From Rufibacter roseolus (GTDB lineage: Bacteria > Bacteroidota > Bacteroidia > Cytophagales > Hymenobacteraceae), in NCBI RefSeq assembly GCF_017916365.1, contig NZ_JAFMSU010000003.1, forward strand, positions 1,240,001-1,304,000: a stretch of DNA of 64,000 nucleotides. The letters run 5' to 3'. Positions 60,810 through 64,000 of the stretch are shown here, in pieces (positions within the stretch are counted from its first letter, which is position 1; every line of letters begins with the position of its first letter). The notes beneath the pieces are model-generated. The model made no database searches and was not told where the DNA came from. It saw only the letters and a program-made list of their open reading frames with translations. The translations under genes and the position numbers were made by a program.

Positions 60810-60848
60810 CGCTTTAGGTCTGATTTGTATAAAATAGCCTCAAAACGG
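60810..60848. repeat. Dispersed intergenic palindrome between ABC genes
   Basis: CGCTTTAGGTCTGATTTGTATAAAATAGCCTCAAAACGG fills nearly the whole 48-bp gap between the ATPase and the permease/peptidase gene, so it is transcribed and may affect translation of the second gene. Confidence 0.6.
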
Positions 60849-60849
60849 C

Positions 60850-61764
60850 CTATCCGATTACTTCTGCCTCGGGTCTCTGCTGCGGTGCATTCCGGGTCAC
60901 CCCGCTGATGGTCGCGAAGTACACATCCTCCAGATCGGGCTGCACCGGCTCAAACTCCAGACCGGGGCGGGCATCGGCGTAGACGTGGATGATGGTTTTG
61001 CCGGCGAACAGCCTGGACGAGATCACGGCGTGCTCAGCCTGGTGCTGCGCCAGTTCTTCTTTTTTGATGAACTTCCGCCAGATCTGCCCCTGCATCTGCT
61101 CAATGGCCTGCAGCGGCTCGCCGGTGGCCAGCACCTCGCCTTTGTTGATGATAGCCATGTTCCGGCACAGGTCGCTCACATCGTCCACAATGTGCGTGGA
61201 CAGAATCACAATAATGTTCTCCCCGATCTCGCTCAACAGGTTATGGAAACGGTTCCGCTCGGCGGGGTCCAGACCGGCAGTTGGCTCATCCACAATGATG
61301 ATCTTGGGGTTGCCCAACAAGGCCTGCGCAATCCCGAAGCGCTGTTTCATCCCACCGGAGTAGCCGCCCAGGTTCTTTTTGCGCACTTCGTAGAGGTTGG
61401 TCTGCTGCAGCAGCGAGGCCACGGTCTCTTTCCGCTCTTTGCTGTTGTGGATGCCCTTGAGCACCGCAAAATGGTCCAGCAACTCCTCGGCGCTCACCTT
61501 GGGGTACACCCCGAATTCCTGCGGCAGATAGCCCAACACCTTCCGCATCTCGTCCTTCTCCCGGAACACATCCAAATCCCCCAGCCTGATGCTGCCGCTG
61601 TCCGCCTCCTGCAGCGTGGCGATGGTACGCATGAGCGATGACTTCCCCGCCCCATTGGGTCCCAGCAACCCAAACATGCCGGTGGGGATGGTGAGGTTCA
61701 CATCTTTCAGCGCCTGCACGCCGTTGGGGTAGGTTTTGGAAAGGTTCTGGATGATGAGTTCCAT
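60850..61764 (-). CDS. ABC transporter ATP-binding protein
   Basis: 304 residues. Walker A GLLGPNGAGKSSLMRTI (about 33-49), Q-loop GYLPQEFGVYPKV, signature GYSGGMKQRFG, Walker B KIIIVDEPTAGLDP and switch His in VILSTHIVDD. About 80 further residues at the C terminus are a regulatory or partner domain of the ABC-2 exporter type. It powers the fused permease/peptidase downstream. A promoter must lie in 61765-62011. Confidence 0.95.
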   Translation of the reverse strand: MELIIQNLSKTYPNGVQALKDVNLTIPTGMFGLLGPNGAGKSSLMRTIATLQEADSGSIRLGDLDVFREKDEMRKVLGYLPQEFGVYPKVSAEELLDHFAVLKGIHNSKERKETVASLLQQTNLYEVRKKNLGGYSGGMKQRFGIAQALLGNPKIIIVDEPTAGLDPAERNRFHNLLSEIGENIIVILSTHIVDDVSDLCRNMAIINKGEVLATGEPLQAIEQMQGQIWRKFIKKEELAQHQAEHAVISSRLFAGKTIIHVYADARPGLEFEPVQPDLEDVYFATISGVTRNAPQQRPEAEVIG

Positions 61765-61871
61765 GGTGTGAAAGGGTTTGGTTAGGTAGAGCGATTGGTT
61801 TCTAGAGGATTAGTAGAAAGAAGTTAAGAAAAGTTACAGAGAACCCACCTTTCCATCCTATTTTCTTTCAC

Positions 61872-61912
61872 GCTGTTTAGAGCCCTTTTTACTGAATCGC
61901 GCAGAAAACAGG
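61872..61912. repeat. Degenerate palindrome copy
   Basis: GCTGTTTAGAGCCC...GCGCAGAAAACAGG, weakly symmetric; 33 bp before the terminator of the next gene. Confidence 0.4.
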
Positions 61913-61944
61913 CATAACCAAGTTTCTACCCTGACCTTCGCCAA

Positions 61945-61994
61945 ACAAAAAGCCGATGCCCTTTCTCCGTTGAAGAAAGGGCATCGGCTTTTCT
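61945..61994 (-). terminator. Terminator of the gene at 62012-62668
   Basis: AAAAAGCCGATGCCCTTTCT / AGAAAGGGCATCGGCTTTT with a short CCGTTGA loop; A and T runs flank the stem. Confidence 0.92.
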
Positions 61995-62011
61995 AAGTAT
62001 TTTGAGTTGCG

Positions 62012-62668
62012 CTATACGTAGCGCACTTGCTCCTGGAAAGCACCTTTCCAGAAAGCTGATCTACTTTTCTCTACGGCTTGCACCTTCTGGATCATGGGCA
62101 GCACCTGCGCATCGCCGGTGGCGTAGGTAAAGGTCAGGTCAAAGGCGTAGTGCATCTCAATGCGGTTCTGGGACGCATCGCAAATCGGGAACATGTTCTC
62201 CAGGTCAAAAGTCTCCTGCGCCTCAGGCAGCAAGTTATACTTCTCCAGCACCGATTTGATGATAGCGTTGCATCTGGCTGGTTTAGGGGTTTTCACAATG
62301 CTTTGGCACATGATGAATTGACCGTGCAGGAAGTGCAGGCATTGCGTCACCTTCGCTGACCCAATGGAAGAGAAGTAGAAAAGAACTTCGTGGCCCACCA
62401 CATCCAAGTCTTGATGCACGTGGAATTCGGGTTTGCCCAACAGGCGCCTGGCATCCCGCAGAGAGGCCCCAAAAGCCAAGCCTCTGAAAGTAACCTCCCG
62501 CTTGGTATTGGTTTGTACTTGTTTAGGAGCAGACAAAGCGTTACGCAGCCCCGCAACGGTGCGCACATAATTCACCCTATCAAAATAATCCTTTTTAGAC
62601 AATCCTCCCACATCTAATCTGTTCTTAGATTTTCTCAACGCCAGTGTTTTCCAGACAGAATTAAACAT
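62012..62668 (-). CDS. Conserved hypothetical protein
   Basis: 218 residues of unknown function. Basic N terminus (about 1-60), then an alpha/beta region: TFRGLAFGASLRDARRLLGKPEFH, a segment with HEVLFYFSSIG, and FDLENMFPICDASQNRIEMHYAFDLTFTYATGD. The FGxSLxDARRLLGKP phrase looks like the repeat that pairs a small helix with a strand in BamE/SmpA-like or DUF-type folds, but the match is loose. It has no signal peptide or membrane segment. Monocistronic. Confidence 0.68.
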   Translation of the reverse strand: MFNSVWKTLALRKSKNRLDVGGLSKKDYFDRVNYVRTVAGLRNALSAPKQVQTNTKREVTFRGLAFGASLRDARRLLGKPEFHVHQDLDVVGHEVLFYFSSIGSAKVTQCLHFLHGQFIMCQSIVKTPKPARCNAIIKSVLEKYNLLPEAQETFDLENMFPICDASQNRIEMHYAFDLTFTYATGDAQVLPMIQKVQAVEKSRSAFWKGAFQEQVRYV

Positions 62669-62981
62669 CTTTAATAATTTTTAACAATATAGCCTTAAAT
62701 GAACTAAATCAGAGTTTACCATTGAATAAGTTCAATTTTGCGCTTTAGCTACTTTATTTCACTTATTCTTAAGCTATTTAAGATGGTTTTCCCAAGCCTC
62801 AAAGCACTTCTTTAAACTTTCCAATAAGTTCCTCTTTTATACTAAAACCTTGTCCTCAGTTTTAAGTAGTCTTCAATATAAAAAAGGATATATCCTATTC
62901 AGCTTTTCTCAAGATTTAGGGCTCTTATAAAGCTACTTTTCAGGTTCAAACAAGCCTTTTTGGCTTCTCATATTCTCTCAT

Positions 62982-63021
62982 CTGTTTAGCGCCTTTAAAC
63001 AAAAAAACAGCCCTGAAACGG
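62982..63021. repeat. Dispersed intergenic palindrome fused to a terminator
   Basis: CTGTTTAGCGCCTTTAAACAAAAAAACAGCCCTGAAACGG; its right arm also serves as one arm of the terminator at 63004-63041. Confidence 0.55.
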
Positions 63022-63041
63022 AAAGTTCCAGGGCTGTTTTG
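63004..63041 (-). terminator. Terminator of the outer-membrane barrel gene
   Basis: AAAACAGCCCTG(AA) / CCAGGGCTGTTTT around a short loop, 25 bp past the stop codon. Confidence 0.8.
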
Positions 63042-63065
63042 CGGCTGATTTCTGAGGACAAGGGT

Positions 63066-64000
63066 TTACCCAGCCCGGCGTTTCTCATCTTCGGCGCCAC
63101 CGGTGCGGCGGCGGGCCGGGGCTACTTGGGTACCGCCAAATCTGTAGGTGAAACTGAGGGTGGCTACACGGGTATCACGGCGTTGGTAGAACTTCTCATA
63201 ATATCCAGTCAAAGCGGTGGTGGCTCTTATCTTGTTTGAGTAGAAGACATCGGTGACGTTCAGCTTCACGTTAGCCTTTTTGTCTAGGAACTGTTTCTGC
63301 ACACCCAGGGTCAGGAACCGCACGGGCTGGATGTCCAGGAAAGCGTAGATCTCACGGCTCCGGTAGACCCCAATCAACTCCGCTGACCAGTTCTTGGGCA
63401 GCTGGAAAGAGTTGGTGGAGTTGATGGAGAAAGTAGGCCGGCCGTTTCTAAGGTTGGTATTGGCCAGGTTGCCCTGGTAGAGCCCATAGTATGCCTCAAT
63501 GTTGTTGGCACTGGTGAACCAACGCGCCACAGAAACCGGCACTGAGAAACTGGCCCCGTAGTAGTGGAACTTGGCAAGGTTACGGTCCTGCTGAATTACC
63601 ACCGGGATCTGGTTTGGATTAGGGTCTGGCACTGGGCGCGGCTCTGGTGACAACACCGAAATGATATTGTCAGTGGTGCGGCTGTAGCTGAGCTTGGTCA
63701 CGTACTTCTCCTTCAAGGTGTGGGTAAACTCAAAGGCGTACGTGGTTTGCGGCAACAGAAACGGGTTACCCGCCGATTTGGTGCTGGGGTCAATGAAGTA
63801 CACAAAGGGGTTCAACTGGTTATAGGTAGGCCGGTCAATGCGGCGGCTTACGGAGAGTCCCAGGTCATGCGTCTTGTTCAGCGTGTACCCTAAGAAAGCA
63901 CTGGGGAAAAGCTGGGTGTAGTTCCGGTCAAAGGAGCGCTCCCCTTCTACCTGGGCGTACTCCGCCACCTGCTCGCCTTTGGCAATGGTGTTCTCTAACC
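63066..64000 (-). CDS. Outer-membrane beta-barrel (TonB-receptor-like) protein, C-terminal part
   Basis: Partial gene; its reading frame is open to the right edge, and the start is outside. About 311 residues of a barrel of the outer-membrane beta-barrel family: YTLNKTHDLGLSVSRRIDRPTYNQLNPFVYFIDP and NPFLLPQTTYAFEFTHTLKEKY are characteristic, and alternating strands follow to SFTYRFGG. A basic, Arg-rich tail (ARRRTGGAEDEKRRAG) extends past the last strand. These proteins resemble TonB-dependent receptors with a carboxypeptidase-like N-terminal domain. Substrate unknown. Confidence 0.88.
   Translation of the reverse strand, partial: LENTIAKGEQVAEYAQVEGERSFDRNYTQLFPSAFLGYTLNKTHDLGLSVSRRIDRPTYNQLNPFVYFIDPSTKSAGNPFLLPQTTYAFEFTHTLKEKYVTKLSYSRTTDNIISVLSPEPRPVPDPNPNQIPVVIQQDRNLAKFHYYGASFSVPVSVARWFTSANNIEAYYGLYQGNLANTNLRNGRPTFSINSTNSFQLPKNWSAELIGVYRSREIYAFLDIQPVRFLTLGVQKQFLDKKANVKLNVTDVFYSNKIRATTALTGYYEKFYQRRDTRVATLSFTYRFGGTQVAPARRRTGGAEDEKRRAG

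Larger units (their letters stand above)
62669..63065. other. Intergenic region with palindrome and terminator
   Basis: 397 bp. The left 300 bp are AT-rich with no gene; a palindrome copy (62982-63021) and a terminator (63004-63041) occupy the right end. Confidence 0.5.

Noticed and set aside
1-64000. CRISPR array
   Set aside because: No set of regularly spaced identical direct repeats with unique spacers; the repeats found are palindromes scattered one by one between genes.

Overview
The window reads as chromosomal DNA of a Bacteroidota bacterium, most likely order Cytophagales, family Hymenobacteraceae (Rufibacter/Nibribacter/Pontibacter type; the genus is inference). The evidence is a type IX secretion tail at the left edge, a SusC/SusD outer-membrane pair, a NUDIX-type arabinose regulator, TAnnTTTG-like promoter elements without obvious Shine-Dalgarno sites, and moderately GC-rich coding DNA separated by AT-rich gaps.

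Layout. 0-9.6 kb: end of a T9SS cargo protein, an acidic hypothetical protein, aldehyde dehydrogenase, an ElaA-like acetyltransferase, a two-gene transketolase, a HAD hydrolase, and a translationally coupled exonuclease + cNMP/CBS/DUF294 pair. 9.9-16.8 kb: L-arabinose catabolism on the minus strand (araR, then araB-araD-araA, then a sodium/sugar symporter). 17.1-36.1 kb: an arabinan utilisation locus. Its minus-strand operon runs susC-susD-GH43-GH127-GH51-GH97-GH43-aldose epimerase, and a divergent plus-strand operon carries a second GH51 and a third GH43. Together these import arabino-oligosaccharides, release D- and L-configured arabinose linkages in the periplasm, and feed araA/B/D; transketolase at 3.7-5.7 kb handles the xylulose-5-phosphate that results. 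36.3-44 kb: a fatty acid hydroxylase, a CHASE3/multi-PAS histidine kinase, a lipoprotein and an HTTM-family membrane protein with its partner. 44.1-51.0 kb: a lower-GC integrative element inserted in the 3' end of tRNA-Leu(TAA). It carries a frameshifted tyrosine integrase, an excisionase-like HTH protein, a phage/plasmid-type replication protein, an HNH/zinc protein, unknown genes and an acyltransferase. 51-64 kb: tRNA-Leu, tRNA-Gly, mutS, a TrmH methyltransferase, small secreted proteins, an ABC exporter whose permease is fused to an M1 peptidase, an unknown protein and the end of an outer-membrane barrel protein.

Three things stand out beyond the genes. (1) A family of about 23 intergenic palindromes of about 40 bp (ideal form CGTTTTRGGSCTG-TTTTCTGTAAAA-CAGSCCYAAAACG) is scattered through the chromosomal part, with paired arm changes in several copies. 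I saw none in the integrated element. (2) A shared 17-bp dyad, ARTGY-N7-ACANT, lies in the araB promoter and three times between the divergent arabinan operons; it is a strong candidate operator for the NUDIX regulator. (3) The tRNA-Leu element has visible attL/attR repeats and GTTTGTTACTCG arm repeats at both ends, and its integrase looks broken by a 2-nt loss.
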